The notes beneath the pieces are model-generated. The model was given only the letters and a program-made list of their open reading frames with translations, was not told where the DNA came from and did not search any database. From Sphingobacteriaceae bacterium UBA2059 (GTDB taxonomy: Bacteria > Bacteroidota > Bacteroidia > Sphingobacteriales > Sphingobacteriaceae): a DNA stretch of 25,352 bases. The stretch covers positions 26,711-52,062 of the forward strand of contig DDAL01000022.1 in assembly GCA_002332615.1 (NCBI GenBank). Direction: 5' to 3'. Of the stretch, positions 15,413-23,697 are shown in pieces. The number at the start of each line of letters is the position of its first letter. The first letter of the stretch is position 1. Both the position numbers and the translations under genes were made by a program.

Positions 15413-15715
15413 TCACCTAATGTACGACATTAAGGTGCAAAAAAACACTACCTGTTGTGGAAAGAGGCTGGTAGCATTTCCTAAAAGCACAGGCTCGAAA
15501 CTGGCTTTATACAATTCATACTTTTCTCTGGTTTCAGCGACAAACTGCAGGGAAAAGCTAACACCGGGATTAGGAGAGTCAACTATTTTCAAAAGCTGAC
15601 AGGACTTAAAGAGTCCTGTATTGATGGAAGCAGGGATGTACTCTGCATGCAAGAAGTCTAACCATTTATCCTCAATGGTGTCCTCTACAATAAATGTAAC
15701 GTTATATAAAAACAT
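15413..15715 (-). CDS. DUF4286 family protein
   Basis: A 100-residue protein. The N-terminus MFLYNVTFIVEDTIEDKWLDF and the central IPASINTGLF and FSLQFVAETREKYELY segments match the small DUF4286 family, which resembles ferredoxin-like dimeric alpha/beta-barrel proteins. No function is established. The ATG at 15715 agrees with the family N-terminus. A near-consensus -7 element (TATCTTAG, 15727-15720) lies so close that the mRNA would be nearly leaderless. Confidence 0.8.
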   Translation of the reverse strand: MFLYNVTFIVEDTIEDKWLDFLHAEYIPASINTGLFKSCQLLKIVDSPNPGVSFSLQFVAETREKYELYKASFEPVLLGNATSLFPQQVVFFCTLMSYIR

Positions 15716-16146
15716 TCCGCTAAGATAAAAAAACCATTGTGTTAAACACCGCCTTAAATAGCGCCGTTTTCACCGACTAACTGTATGGTTAGATCTTCCG
15801 CCTCAGGCGAAAGCAAGAGTGCTTCAAGTGAACTCCTGCATCATTCTTTATGTAGTATAGCGCTTGCTGTTGATGATATAAAGAAGCTTGGTTCAAGTAG
15901 AAGAAGGTTAACCTGCCGCGGTAATATAGGCGTGTTTTAGCGAATATCCGCTCAGCATTTTTTTATACATAAGCCGGTCTATAGGGCAGAAACATCTCAT
16001 GCTTGTTCTTTTGTTCCATACGTTTACCTCTCCGTGCTTCAATAACATTCAGAAAACAAAAAATAATTAGTTTGTGTCTTTGAAGGATAGGGCTGTGTAT
16101 CTTTGTTCTTTCCTTCTCTAAATCGTTAACTTTCAGTTTGTACTAT
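15716..16146. other. 431-base stretch without a recognised gene
   Basis: The space between the DUF4286 and histidine kinase genes. Its right end holds a promoter for the two-component system (16071-16105). The left and middle parts contain one open frame of 51 codons (15785-15940, plus strand; MVRSSASGESK... to NIGVF) with no recognisable similarity and a Ser/Arg-rich composition. A short GC-rich hairpin (CGCC TCA GGCG, around 15799-15809) lies inside that frame. No tRNA, riboswitch or insertion sequence remnant was recognised. Confidence 0.6.
16071..16105 (+). promoter_or_regulatory. promoter of the two-component system operon
   Basis: TATCTTTG (16098-16105) matches the Bacteroidetes -7 consensus TAnnTTTG, with TTTG at 16071-16074 as -33 element, 23 bases upstream (long end of the usual range). 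Transcription would start near 16111, about 35 bases before the ATG at 16147. Confidence 0.6.
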
Positions 16147-17823
16147 ATGCCTCACAGGGTAGATTATAAAAAGTGGTCATGGCTTAGTTTTGTCTTTGTA
16201 GGAATTATCTTGCTCTCTTTGGTAGGCGTTTTAGTGTTTACTTACCATTTGTCGAGGCAGCTTGTAGAAGGGGAGTTTAATCTTAAAAAAGTCGAAGTAC
16301 AGGAGCGCGTGCTAAGCAGATACAATGAATTTATTAAATATAGCCTTCCCGGAGCCTCCCGGCATCATGGGTTAATGGACTATGAATCGGCTCGTTCCTA
16401 CTCTGATACCGTATTGAAAAAATATAAGTTTATTAGTAAGGTTGTTTTTTATGATTCTCAGGTGGTTAACTTTGTGAAGAACAGGCAGTTTATGTTAGTT
16501 AACCTGTCTGTAATTCCAAAAGCCATCTATCAGTTTGGCGAAGGCGTTCACAAAGATTCTATTGTATTGTTCAAGTCTTCCTCCTCCAGAATGTGGCCAT
16601 CTTATGGGAATGAAGACTTTAATAATATCTCACTGGATTTCTTAAACTTCATGGCAGGAGCCGACACTACAGGTCTTGAAAACTCTATTGAGTGGAAAGA
16701 TTTCTTTTTAAAAACGTCCTCTAACAAAATACTTTTTGCAAATCTGCCTAAGAACAGAGAGTTTAAGCTATTTAAACATATGATCAATAAGTCCGTTAAC
16801 CGGCCCATCGCTATTGATCTGGATGTCATGTCTTTTGAAGTTGATCCAAATAAGCTCTATCTGGAAGCAAAATCTTTGAATTCAACCTTCACGCAGCTTT
16901 ATGAACAAGTATTACTTGTTCCTTTAGGCTATCAGGATACAAATGTCAAAGAGGGCGATTTGATCACAGAGCTTCCCTTAACAGGTCCCTTCTCCGACTA
17001 TAAGCTCTTTTTCCAATCTTCCGGCGATTATGTCTCAAAAGAAGTAGTCAGGCGCTTTATACCTGTCGCTGGATTGATCTTAGCTTTATTCTTGATAAGC
17101 TGGTTGGTTGGTGTCCTGATCTTCAGAAATTTCCGAAAAGACAGACGGCTTTTTAAACTGCAGTACGACTTTATAAATAACCTTACCCATGAGTTTAAAA
17201 CTCCTGTAAGTGTCATAAAAATTGCAGGAAATAATATCCGTAAGGCAAAAATGCTATCAGATAAAGACCGGTATTACTATGGGAAGATTTTGGAAGAAGA
17301 AGCCGATAAATTAAACGGCCTTATGAACAAGTTCTTATCTTTTACTCAAATAGAAAACAAGTCTATCCAAATTAAGAAGGAAAAAGTTGATTTAAGCGTG
17401 TTTATAGAAAATATGGTAAAGTCTTACAAGGTTAAGTATCCGGACTTTCAGATTACCTATAGCTTAAGTGGTCCTACATCCATGGATACAGATCCGGTTA
17501 TTCTTACTAGCATTTTCCAAAATCTGATGGACAATGCTTATAAGTATTCAGACCCTGGAAACAAATATTTAAATATCCTGGCCACTTATAAGCAAGGATA
17601 TATGGTCTTCAAGTTTAAGGATAAGGGCATCGGTATTCCTAAGGCAGAACATAAAAATATATTTCAAAAATTTTATAGACTGCAAAACCAATACAATCAG
17701 CAAGGAAGTGTAGGTTTAGGATTGGCTTTTTGCAAGGAACTGATTACTTTTATGAATGGGAAAATAGAAATATACAGCGAAGAGAACAAGGGTTCTGAGT
17801 TTGTTGTATGTTTACCCGCTTAA
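16147..17823 (+). CDS. membrane sensor histidine kinase
   Basis: A 558-residue sensor kinase that autophosphorylates on His and passes phosphate to the regulator encoded next. It has two membrane helices (about 10-33 and 307-326) that enclose a periplasmic domain of roughly 270 residues, in which I recognise no known sensor fold. The cytosolic kinase follows directly, without an evident HAMP domain: H-box NLTHEFKTP (His 348), N-box NLMDNAYKYS (Asn 459), G1 DKGIGIP and G2 GSVGLGLA. The start ATG at 16147 is preferred over a TTG three codons upstream. The response regulator starts 10 bases after the stop. The signal is unknown. Confidence 0.93.
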   Translation: MPHRVDYKKWSWLSFVFVGIILLSLVGVLVFTYHLSRQLVEGEFNLKKVEVQERVLSRYNEFIKYSLPGASRHHGLMDYESARSYSDTVLKKYKFISKVVFYDSQVVNFVKNRQFMLVNLSVIPKAIYQFGEGVHKDSIVLFKSSSSRMWPSYGNEDFNNISLDFLNFMAGADTTGLENSIEWKDFFLKTSSNKILFANLPKNREFKLFKHMINKSVNRPIAIDLDVMSFEVDPNKLYLEAKSLNSTFTQLYEQVLLVPLGYQDTNVKEGDLITELPLTGPFSDYKLFFQSSGDYVSKEVVRRFIPVAGLILALFLISWLVGVLIFRNFRKDRRLFKLQYDFINNLTHEFKTPVSVIKIAGNNIRKAKMLSDKDRYYYGKILEEEADKLNGLMNKFLSFTQIENKSIQIKKEKVDLSVFIENMVKSYKVKYPDFQITYSLSGPTSMDTDPVILTSIFQNLMDNAYKYSDPGNKYLNILATYKQGYMVFKFKDKGIGIPKAEHKNIFQKFYRLQNQYNQQGSVGLGLAFCKELITFMNGKIEIYSEENKGSEFVVCLPA

Positions 17824-17833
17824 AGCATAAATT

Positions 17834-18523
17834 ATGGAAAGGCGAACTAAAATTGCAGTTATCGAAGACGATGAAAACCTTAGATTCTTAGTAGCTCACA
17901 GGCTTGAAAGTGAAGGATACGAAGTTATCGAAGGTGCAGACGGAAATGGCGCCGAAGCTATGGTACTGGAGTCCCAGCCGGATATTGTCCTCATTGACTG
18001 GATGCTGCCTGGTAAGCAGGGTTCAGAAGTATGTAAATCATTGCGTGAGGCCGGCTATGATAAAATCATTATCATGATGACAGCAAAAGCCCAGGATATA
18101 GATAAGATCAATGCTTTCAAGTTCGGAGTATCCAACTATATTACAAAGCCGTTTAATATGGATGTGCTTATAGCGCTTATTGAAAGTCGGGTAAAATTCG
18201 TAGTAGGCACTTCTTCTTCAGATGTGAAAAGGTTTGGAGATATTGAGCATCACCCTAACACTCATACTCTTATAAAGGGCGGCCGTAGAATAGAACTTAC
18301 CATTCTTGAAAATAGAATACTATTATACTTTTTACAAAATATCGAAAAGGTGATACACCGGGATGAGCTGATGATGGTGGTTTGGGGATATAATTCCGAT
18401 GTGAACACCAGGACCTTAGATATGCATATTGTAAGGTTACGTAAAAAGATTGAAGATAATCCTGATACTCCGCGCAATGTCCAAACGGTAAGAGGTGTAG
18501 GCTATAAGTTTAGCGTGAGTTAG
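17834..18523 (+). CDS. OmpR-family response regulator
   Basis: A 229-residue DNA-binding response regulator. Receiver domain: acidic pocket EDD (11-13), phospho-acceptor Asp 55 in LIDWMLPG, Thr 83 and Lys 105 (TKPF). A short linker leads to a C-terminal winged helix (about 130-227) with the typical ending TRTLDMHIVRLRKKI and VRGVGYKF. Expected to be phosphorylated by the kinase just upstream and to act as a transcription factor. Target genes cannot be inferred; the next gene is convergent. Confidence 0.95.
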   Translation: MERRTKIAVIEDDENLRFLVAHRLESEGYEVIEGADGNGAEAMVLESQPDIVLIDWMLPGKQGSEVCKSLREAGYDKIIIMMTAKAQDIDKINAFKFGVSNYITKPFNMDVLIALIESRVKFVVGTSSSDVKRFGDIEHHPNTHTLIKGGRRIELTILENRILLYFLQNIEKVIHRDELMMVVWGYNSDVNTRTLDMHIVRLRKKIEDNPDTPRNVQTVRGVGYKFSVS

Positions 18524-18570
18524 AAACTACAATAAAACCAAAGCTATAGCTAGCTGGCGAGAACTTACTG

Positions 18571-19458
18571 CTAAACAGCTCCAGCCAGCCTTACCGCCAA
18601 CAAATTGGCTATTAAAGTTCCATCCAGCAGGAGATAGTAATAGAAATCGCTTCTTAATGGAGAGGTTTTAAGTATAAGGTTTGCGACTGCAAACGCTATC
18701 AGTACTTGTGCCGCCTGCTCCGCCTGACTACCTGCCGAGAAGATACAGAGTAAAGAATAGGAAAGGAGCATAGCCAGCGCAAGTAACTTTGACCTTGAAG
18801 CTCCTATAAGAACAGGCAGCGTCCGGATGCCATAATAGCTATCCTGCTTTTCATCTCTTATATCGAAAGGGATTGTAATTGCTGTTATTAGAAGAAACTG
18901 TCTGGCAGAAAGGTTCATCACCTCGCCCAAGCAGTCGGTGTTTAACGCATTCAGTTCAACTGCGGGAAGCATTGTGCAGGCTCCTGTCCATACCAGCCCT
19001 ATAATAAAGACCTTCAGTCCGGGCACGGAGCGCAGCTTGTATAATTTCTTTCCGAATGGAAAGACAGGTTGCTGATAAGCAAAAACCAGAAATGCAAGAC
19101 CTAAAAGCAGGCTTGTAGAACCTCTGTGAAGGCTGAATGAAAGAGAGATAGCCAAAACGAGTGAAACCGACGTCAGCCATCGTATAGATGTGGTATTAGT
19201 ATAAATCCACTTTGTTCGGTTATTCTTTGAAAAAGCAGATCTGCAAGAAAGTGAAAGAAGCGCACTTAAATTGTATACAGAAAAGGTCCCGAAGAAGAGA
19301 AGCGACAGCATAAGGCTATTCTCTTCCTCATTAAGAAGGCGGTAAGTAAGGCATCCTTGTGCTACCGCACAAAGCGCAATAAATGTATTACTATAGACAA
19401 GAGCTTCTATAAAGCGGGATAAGGCTAGTCTGAAAGCAAGTGCTGGTAAATATCCCAT
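18571..19458 (-). CDS. UbiA-like polytopic membrane protein, first Asp motif missing
   Basis: A 295-residue integral membrane protein with about eight hydrophobic helices. The segment FDIRDEKQDSYYGIRTLPVLIG, near residue 198, resembles the second aspartate-rich motif of UbiA-type prenyltransferases and the GIRTLPV that follows it. The first motif (NDxxDxxxD) is not present: the equivalent place reads YNLSALLSLSCR. A prenyl transfer activity is therefore uncertain. The ATG at 19458 lies 6 bases after the stop of the metallophosphoesterase; a TTG at 19464 is an alternative start. Probable last gene of the hemW-metallophosphoesterase operon. Confidence 0.7.
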   Translation of the reverse strand: MGYLPALAFRLALSRFIEALVYSNTFIALCAVAQGCLTYRLLNEEENSLMLSLLFFGTFSVYNLSALLSLSCRSAFSKNNRTKWIYTNTTSIRWLTSVSLVLAISLSFSLHRGSTSLLLGLAFLVFAYQQPVFPFGKKLYKLRSVPGLKVFIIGLVWTGACTMLPAVELNALNTDCLGEVMNLSARQFLLITAITIPFDIRDEKQDSYYGIRTLPVLIGASRSKLLALAMLLSYSLLCIFSAGSQAEQAAQVLIAFAVANLILKTSPLRSDFYYYLLLDGTLIANLLAVRLAGAV

Positions 19459-19464
19459 AAGCAA

Positions 19465-20712
19465 CTATGCTGAGCCGCGCTTCAACTCAAAAACAGTAAT
19501 TTCCGGAAGCATGCCTACCCGGCCCGGGTAGCCTAAAAAACCGAAGCCGACGTTTACGTACAACTGCTGCTGCCCGTGTTTATAAAGACCTGCCCATTCA
19601 TCATAGATATATTGAACCGGACTCCACTGGAAGCTCTTGGTCTGTACGCCGAACTGAGAGCCGTGGGTATGACCGCTAAAGGTGACGTCAATATCGGGAT
19701 GATTAATGACCTGCTTTTTCCAGTGCGAAGGATCATGAGACATCAAAAGCTTTACCTCCGCGTCTTCAGTCCCAGCCAACGCCGTGTCCAGCCTCGCTTT
19801 TTTGATAAAATTGCCGGCTCCCCAGTTTTCAACTCCCACGATTGCAATCTCTTCCCCTCCAACTTTAAGCTTTCGGTTACTATTGAGCAATAAATCCCAA
19901 CCCAGGTTTTTGTGTGTTTGCTTTAACTGCGCAAAGTTTCGGTACTTAGCAGGTGAGTCACCGTGCCCAAAGTAATAATCTCCATAATCGTGATTGCCCA
20001 ATACAGAAAATACGCCCAGTGGTGCTTTTACCTTGCCAAAAATATGCTGATAGTCGCGCATTTCACTAGCCAGATTGTTTACCAGGTCACCCGTGAAAAA
20101 TACGAAATCCGGCTTTTCCTTCAGTAGTAACTCAACACCGCCGAGCACGGCTCTCTGGTTATAAAAGCTGCCCGAGTGTATATCAGACAACTGACCAAGG
20201 GTTATGCCGTCAAACGCTTTGGGGAGATTAGGAAGATAAAGTACCTGCTTCCTGACACGATAGTCATAAGCGCCTTTTATAATCCCCCAGCTTAAGGCCG
20301 TAAAAGGGGCAGCGGCAACAATTAAACCGGCTTTAACAATAAAGTCCGAACGCGTTATGGTATCTGCTTTTTCTGACTTTACCTCTCTTGGTAAAACTCT
20401 TCTGGCACCCCAGAGTATGCCACGCCTTACGTCGTCAGCCAGTAAAAAGATCGCAAAGAAAAACTTTGTAATGAAGGTAATGAAGAAAGCGACCAGTATG
20501 ATAGCTTTCAATGTCAAAAAGAGATTGAAAATACTACTTATAATAACCAGGGCAATAAGTCCTATCGAGTAGCTCCACCATGCCCAACTGAAAATGGACG
20601 TTGCTTTTGGCCATTTCCGCTTTAACAGCTGCTTAAGTGCGAGATAAATGTACCAGTCAATAAGTAGCTGAAAGATGCTTAGGATAAGAAGAGGGAAAAT
20701 GCGGTTTGCCAT
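19465..20712 (-). CDS. membrane-anchored metallophosphoesterase
   Basis: A 415-residue calcineurin-like phosphoesterase. The N-terminal 95 residues contain about three membrane helices; another hydrophobic segment lies at about 126-144. The catalytic domain shows the full dimetal set: DIH (Asp 177, His 179), GDLVNN (208-213), GNHDY (239-243), SHDP (His 326) and GHTHG (347-351). It resembles the YkuE/YaeI-type group, some of whose members act on lipid-linked phosphates, so a membrane-lipid substrate is plausible but not shown. It starts 22 bases after hemW stops and ends directly before the UbiA-like gene. Confidence 0.88.
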   Translation of the reverse strand: MANRIFPLLILSIFQLLIDWYIYLALKQLLKRKWPKATSIFSWAWWSYSIGLIALVIISSIFNLFLTLKAIILVAFFITFITKFFFAIFLLADDVRRGILWGARRVLPREVKSEKADTITRSDFIVKAGLIVAAAPFTALSWGIIKGAYDYRVRKQVLYLPNLPKAFDGITLGQLSDIHSGSFYNQRAVLGGVELLLKEKPDFVFFTGDLVNNLASEMRDYQHIFGKVKAPLGVFSVLGNHDYGDYYFGHGDSPAKYRNFAQLKQTHKNLGWDLLLNSNRKLKVGGEEIAIVGVENWGAGNFIKKARLDTALAGTEDAEVKLLMSHDPSHWKKQVINHPDIDVTFSGHTHGSQFGVQTKSFQWSPVQYIYDEWAGLYKHGQQQLYVNVGFGFLGYPGRVGMLPEITVFELKRGSA

Positions 20713-20734
20713 AAATTTTAAACTTTGAAAAAAG

Positions 20735-21877
20735 TTAAATGGTGTCGCTTGTTAAAAAAAGCTCCGAAGCAATATGGTCGGCAAAGAGCATGCCTTCCCT
20801 AGTAAGGGATACAATATTGCCGCCTTTAACAAGCCATCCCTTACAAAGGAACGAAGTCAGACTTTGTTCTGTAAGCTCTTTGAAGCGGGTTCCAAAACTG
20901 GTGTTAACAAAATCCAGATCAAGGCCCCAGACAGTTCTTAGCGAAGTCATTACATATTCATTAAACCTGTCATGCACAGTCAGCACTTCCTCGTCTGCCT
21001 GTAAAATGCCCGAGGATATGCCCTCCATGTACTTATGGTTATTAGAAACAGTCCACTGACGTGACCTTAGATTATATGAATGTGCAGACGGCCCTATACC
21101 CAGGTATGGCACACCACGCCAGTAATTCGAGTTGTGCACGGAATAGTGTCCCGGCAAGGCAAAGTTTGACACTTCATAATGCACATATCCGGCCAGCTTT
21201 AGCTTATCCATTAGAAGCACAAATTGCGATGCACTCTGTGCATCATTCATCGGAAGCTGTTTACCTGCTCTGATGAAGTGCCCAAGAGCTGTCTTTCCTT
21301 CTACAGTCATAGAATAAGCCGATATATGGGGGATATTCAAGTCCAGTGTCCGTTCGATAGAAGCCACCCACTTTTCATCCGTAAGCAAAGGATAGCCGTA
21401 AATCAGATCGATCGTGATGTTTGAGTAGCCGGCATCCTGTACTGCATGTATACTCTCCAAAGCCTGAGCCGAAGTATGTGCTCTGTTCATCCACTTCAGA
21501 TCTTCTTCATAAAAAGACTGGATGCCGATACTAAATCTGTTGACCTGCGTATGCCTTTTTAAGTCCTGTACATAGATAGGGCTTAAGTCATCAGGATTCG
21601 CTTCGAGCGTTATTTCTGCGTCTGCAGCAACATTAAAAAGAGTGCTTATATGATCAGTGAAACTGCTTATCTGCTTCGGGTCAAGCAGGGAGGGAGTCCC
21701 GCCACCAAAATAGATACTGCTTAATTCTTCATTTTCAAGATAACCTTTTCGCAAATCCAACTCCGCGTGCATTGCATTTAGTACCTCATCCTTATAGCGT
21801 AAAGAGGTGCTGAAATGAAAGTCGCAGTAAAAGCAAGCCTTCTTACAAAAGGGTATATGGATGTATATGCCGGCCAA
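20735..21877 (-). CDS. hemW: HemW, radical SAM heme chaperone (coproporphyrinogen III oxidase-like)
   Basis: A 380-residue radical SAM protein. The cluster motif CKKACFYC (Cys 11, 15, 18) is followed by DF, as in HemW rather than the HemN oxidase. Also visible are GGGTPS (58-63) and HNSNYW (248-253), the HemW heme-binding signature, then GIGPSAHSY. HemW is thought to deliver heme to target proteins; it is often misannotated as an oxygen-independent coproporphyrinogen oxidase. The start is TTG at 21877: the protein then begins MAGIYIHIPFC, as is normal for this family, and no ATG lies in frame between it and the candidate promoter about 20 bases upstream. First gene of an operon with the metallophosphoesterase. 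Confidence 0.93.
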   Translation of the reverse strand: MAGIYIHIPFCKKACFYCDFHFSTSLRYKDEVLNAMHAELDLRKGYLENEELSSIYFGGGTPSLLDPKQISSFTDHISTLFNVAADAEITLEANPDDLSPIYVQDLKRHTQVNRFSIGIQSFYEEDLKWMNRAHTSAQALESIHAVQDAGYSNITIDLIYGYPLLTDEKWVASIERTLDLNIPHISAYSMTVEGKTALGHFIRAGKQLPMNDAQSASQFVLLMDKLKLAGYVHYEVSNFALPGHYSVHNSNYWRGVPYLGIGPSAHSYNLRSRQWTVSNNHKYMEGISSGILQADEEVLTVHDRFNEYVMTSLRTVWGLDLDFVNTSFGTRFKELTEQSLTSFLCKGWLVKGGNIVSLTREGMLFADHIASELFLTSDTI

Positions 21878-21896
21878 AAAGTATAAGATAAGACTG

Positions 21897-21904
21897 CAAA
21901 GGTA
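21897..21904 (-). promoter_or_regulatory. candidate -7 promoter element of the hemW operon
   Basis: TACCTTTG on the minus strand fits TAnnTTTG exactly. It would start transcription roughly 13 bases before the TTG codon of hemW, which supports the TTG as the start. The -33 element is not clear. Confidence 0.5.
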
Positions 21905-21990
21905 AGGAGTGGGTTTAAGAAAAACAGACCTTATTGTGAATCGCTTGTAATATTATACCGCCAGTGTTTAGAAAGTAAGCAGGGCGCAGG

Positions 21991-22026
21991 TTAAAAAAAA
22001 GGCTGGTTTCGGGGAGAACCAGCCTT
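21991..22026 (-). terminator. intrinsic terminator of the susCD operon
   Basis: A perfect 10-bp inverted repeat (21999-22008 with 22017-22026) with an 8-base loop, followed on the minus strand by a run of eight T. It lies 15 bases after the susD stop and closes the operon. Confidence 0.93.
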
Positions 22027-22040
22027 AAAGCTTGTAAAGA

Positions 22041-23696
22041 TTAGTTTGACCAACCCGGGTTCTGACCCAGGTCCGGGTTCTTTTTTAACTGATCAAGAGG
22101 TACAGGCCACAAATAATGCTTGCTTTCGTCAAACTGACGGCCACTCATAACAATTATATTGCCGTTGGCATTGACAGTAAGCTTTCCGGCCTGCTGAGCA
22201 GGAAGCAAGGCTTTCTTAACGCCCAGCACATCTTCACCTAATCTTTTTCCTTCCTTCCAGCGAATAATATCATACCATCTCTGGCCTTCACGCGCAAGTT
22301 CAATGCGTCTTTCACGTCTTATCTCAGTGCGGACATCCATATTATTAGCAGCAAGTTCCGACAGCAACATACGCTTCATACCCACGCGGTCTCTTAGCTT
22401 GTTTATTGACATGTCAAGATCTGCCTGGGTAAGCAGACCCTGTTCCATTCGCGCCTCGGCATAACTAAGCAGAACTTCAGCAAAACGCATAACATGAATA
22501 TCGTTGGCATCTTTTGCATAGTTAGGCACAGCGCTTAACTCAACATATTTGGTATAATAGTAACCAGTTAAGGTCACCGATCCGAGCTTATCAATAATCA
22601 TCTTAGGAGCCGTAAAAAGCTCCACGTCTTTATTTGCAGGGTTTCCATCCTTTCTGCCTCCCCATCTTGCTCCCGGAGCCAATATCGTTTGCTTCAATCT
22701 CGGGTCTCTGTTTTCAAAGAGAGCAGCATACGAATTTTCCTTGTAAAGCGGAGACTTGTCAATGGGAAGTCCGTCAGAGCATAAGTAAGCGTCCACCAGG
22801 CTTTGTGTCGGACTGTAACGGGCGTTCTGATCAGGCACCTGTGTTTCCCTTGAAATATTATGCATACTCACCTCTTCAAGGTTCAGTCGGGCAATAATGG
22901 TTTCCTTATTAGCTCCGGCGCTCAGCTTGCCTTTATAGGTAAACAAATCATTATAATCTGTTGATGGTTTTCCCGTAGAGTATAGAGAGTAAACACCCAT
23001 ATCCATTACCTCTTTAGCAGCAGTTTCAGCTTCTTTCCAGCGTTGGTCAAACAGTGCAATCCTTGCCTTCAGAGCAAGAGCAGCAGCCTTATTCAGACGT
23101 CCCAGTTTGTCGCCTGTCATAGGGTCTTTCTGCATCATAGCTGCAGCCTCGTCCAGCTCCTTAAGTATAAAATCGATTACCTCTTTTCTGCTGTTCCTCT
23201 TTGCCTTAAGCTCATCAATGTTTAAAGGTTTTGTCACTATGGGCAGGTCGCCAAAGAAACATACAAGGTTCATATACATATAAGCCCTGATGGTTTTTGC
23301 TTCGCCGGCCATCTGTGCTTTCACCTTTTCATTTACGGTCGTAGCTCTGGTGTAATTGTCGAGAAATACGTTGCACTGGCGTATACCGGCATACTGGCTT
23401 TTCCACTCAGCGTTTACCGATGGAAGGTCCGGTCCGAAGTTTCCGCTGCTAAAGATGCGGTATGAGTCTGCCGGAGAAGAGTGAATACTGTTATCGCCCA
23501 TCTGGTCCAGAGCAATAGTATTATTGTTTTTAATATTAGCATACAGGCCGTTGAGCATAAGTCCCAACTGCTGTTCTGTTTTCCAGAACGTACCGTCAGA
23601 TATTGCGTCAAGAGGATCACGGTCAAGAAAATCTTTGCGGCAAGAAGTACTCAAGGTAAATACTGCCATACACGTATATAAAAATATCTTTCTCAT
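22041..23696 (-). CDS. SusD/RagB-family outer-membrane glycan-binding lipoprotein
   Basis: A 551-residue lipoprotein of the SusD/RagB family. The signal ends in LSTSC (Cys 19), followed by RKDFLDRDPLDAISDGTFWKT, the usual SusD N-terminus. The mid-part has TPR-like helices (YAGIRQCNVFLDNY, AEAKTIRAYMYMNLV-type segment). The C-terminus shows the family pattern EIRRERRIELAREGQRWYDIIRWKEG and ends in LDQLKKNPDLGQNPGW. It caps the SusC channel at the cell surface and helps capture the nutrient, typically a glycan. It begins one base after the SusC stop. No glycoside hydrolase follows, so the substrate cannot be told. Confidence 0.95.
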   Translation of the reverse strand: MRKIFLYTCMAVFTLSTSCRKDFLDRDPLDAISDGTFWKTEQQLGLMLNGLYANIKNNNTIALDQMGDNSIHSSPADSYRIFSSGNFGPDLPSVNAEWKSQYAGIRQCNVFLDNYTRATTVNEKVKAQMAGEAKTIRAYMYMNLVCFFGDLPIVTKPLNIDELKAKRNSRKEVIDFILKELDEAAAMMQKDPMTGDKLGRLNKAAALALKARIALFDQRWKEAETAAKEVMDMGVYSLYSTGKPSTDYNDLFTYKGKLSAGANKETIIARLNLEEVSMHNISRETQVPDQNARYSPTQSLVDAYLCSDGLPIDKSPLYKENSYAALFENRDPRLKQTILAPGARWGGRKDGNPANKDVELFTAPKMIIDKLGSVTLTGYYYTKYVELSAVPNYAKDANDIHVMRFAEVLLSYAEARMEQGLLTQADLDMSINKLRDRVGMKRMLLSELAANNMDVRTEIRRERRIELAREGQRWYDIIRWKEGKRLGEDVLGVKKALLPAQQAGKLTVNANGNIIVMSGRQFDESKHYLWPVPLDQLKKNPDLGQNPGWSN

Positions 23697-23697
23697 C

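Noticed and set aside
15911..15925. Resemblance to the universal 16S rRNA segment around GCCGCGGTAATA
   Set aside because: Only about a dozen bases match; the flanks do not align well enough to be an rRNA fragment. Chance is the simpler explanation.
18545..18600. Inverted repeat GCTAGCTGG / CCAGCCAGC between the response regulator and the UbiA-like gene
   Set aside because: It has a mismatch, a loop of over 20 bases and no T-run on either strand, so I do not call it a terminator; part of it lies in the coding end of the UbiA-like gene.
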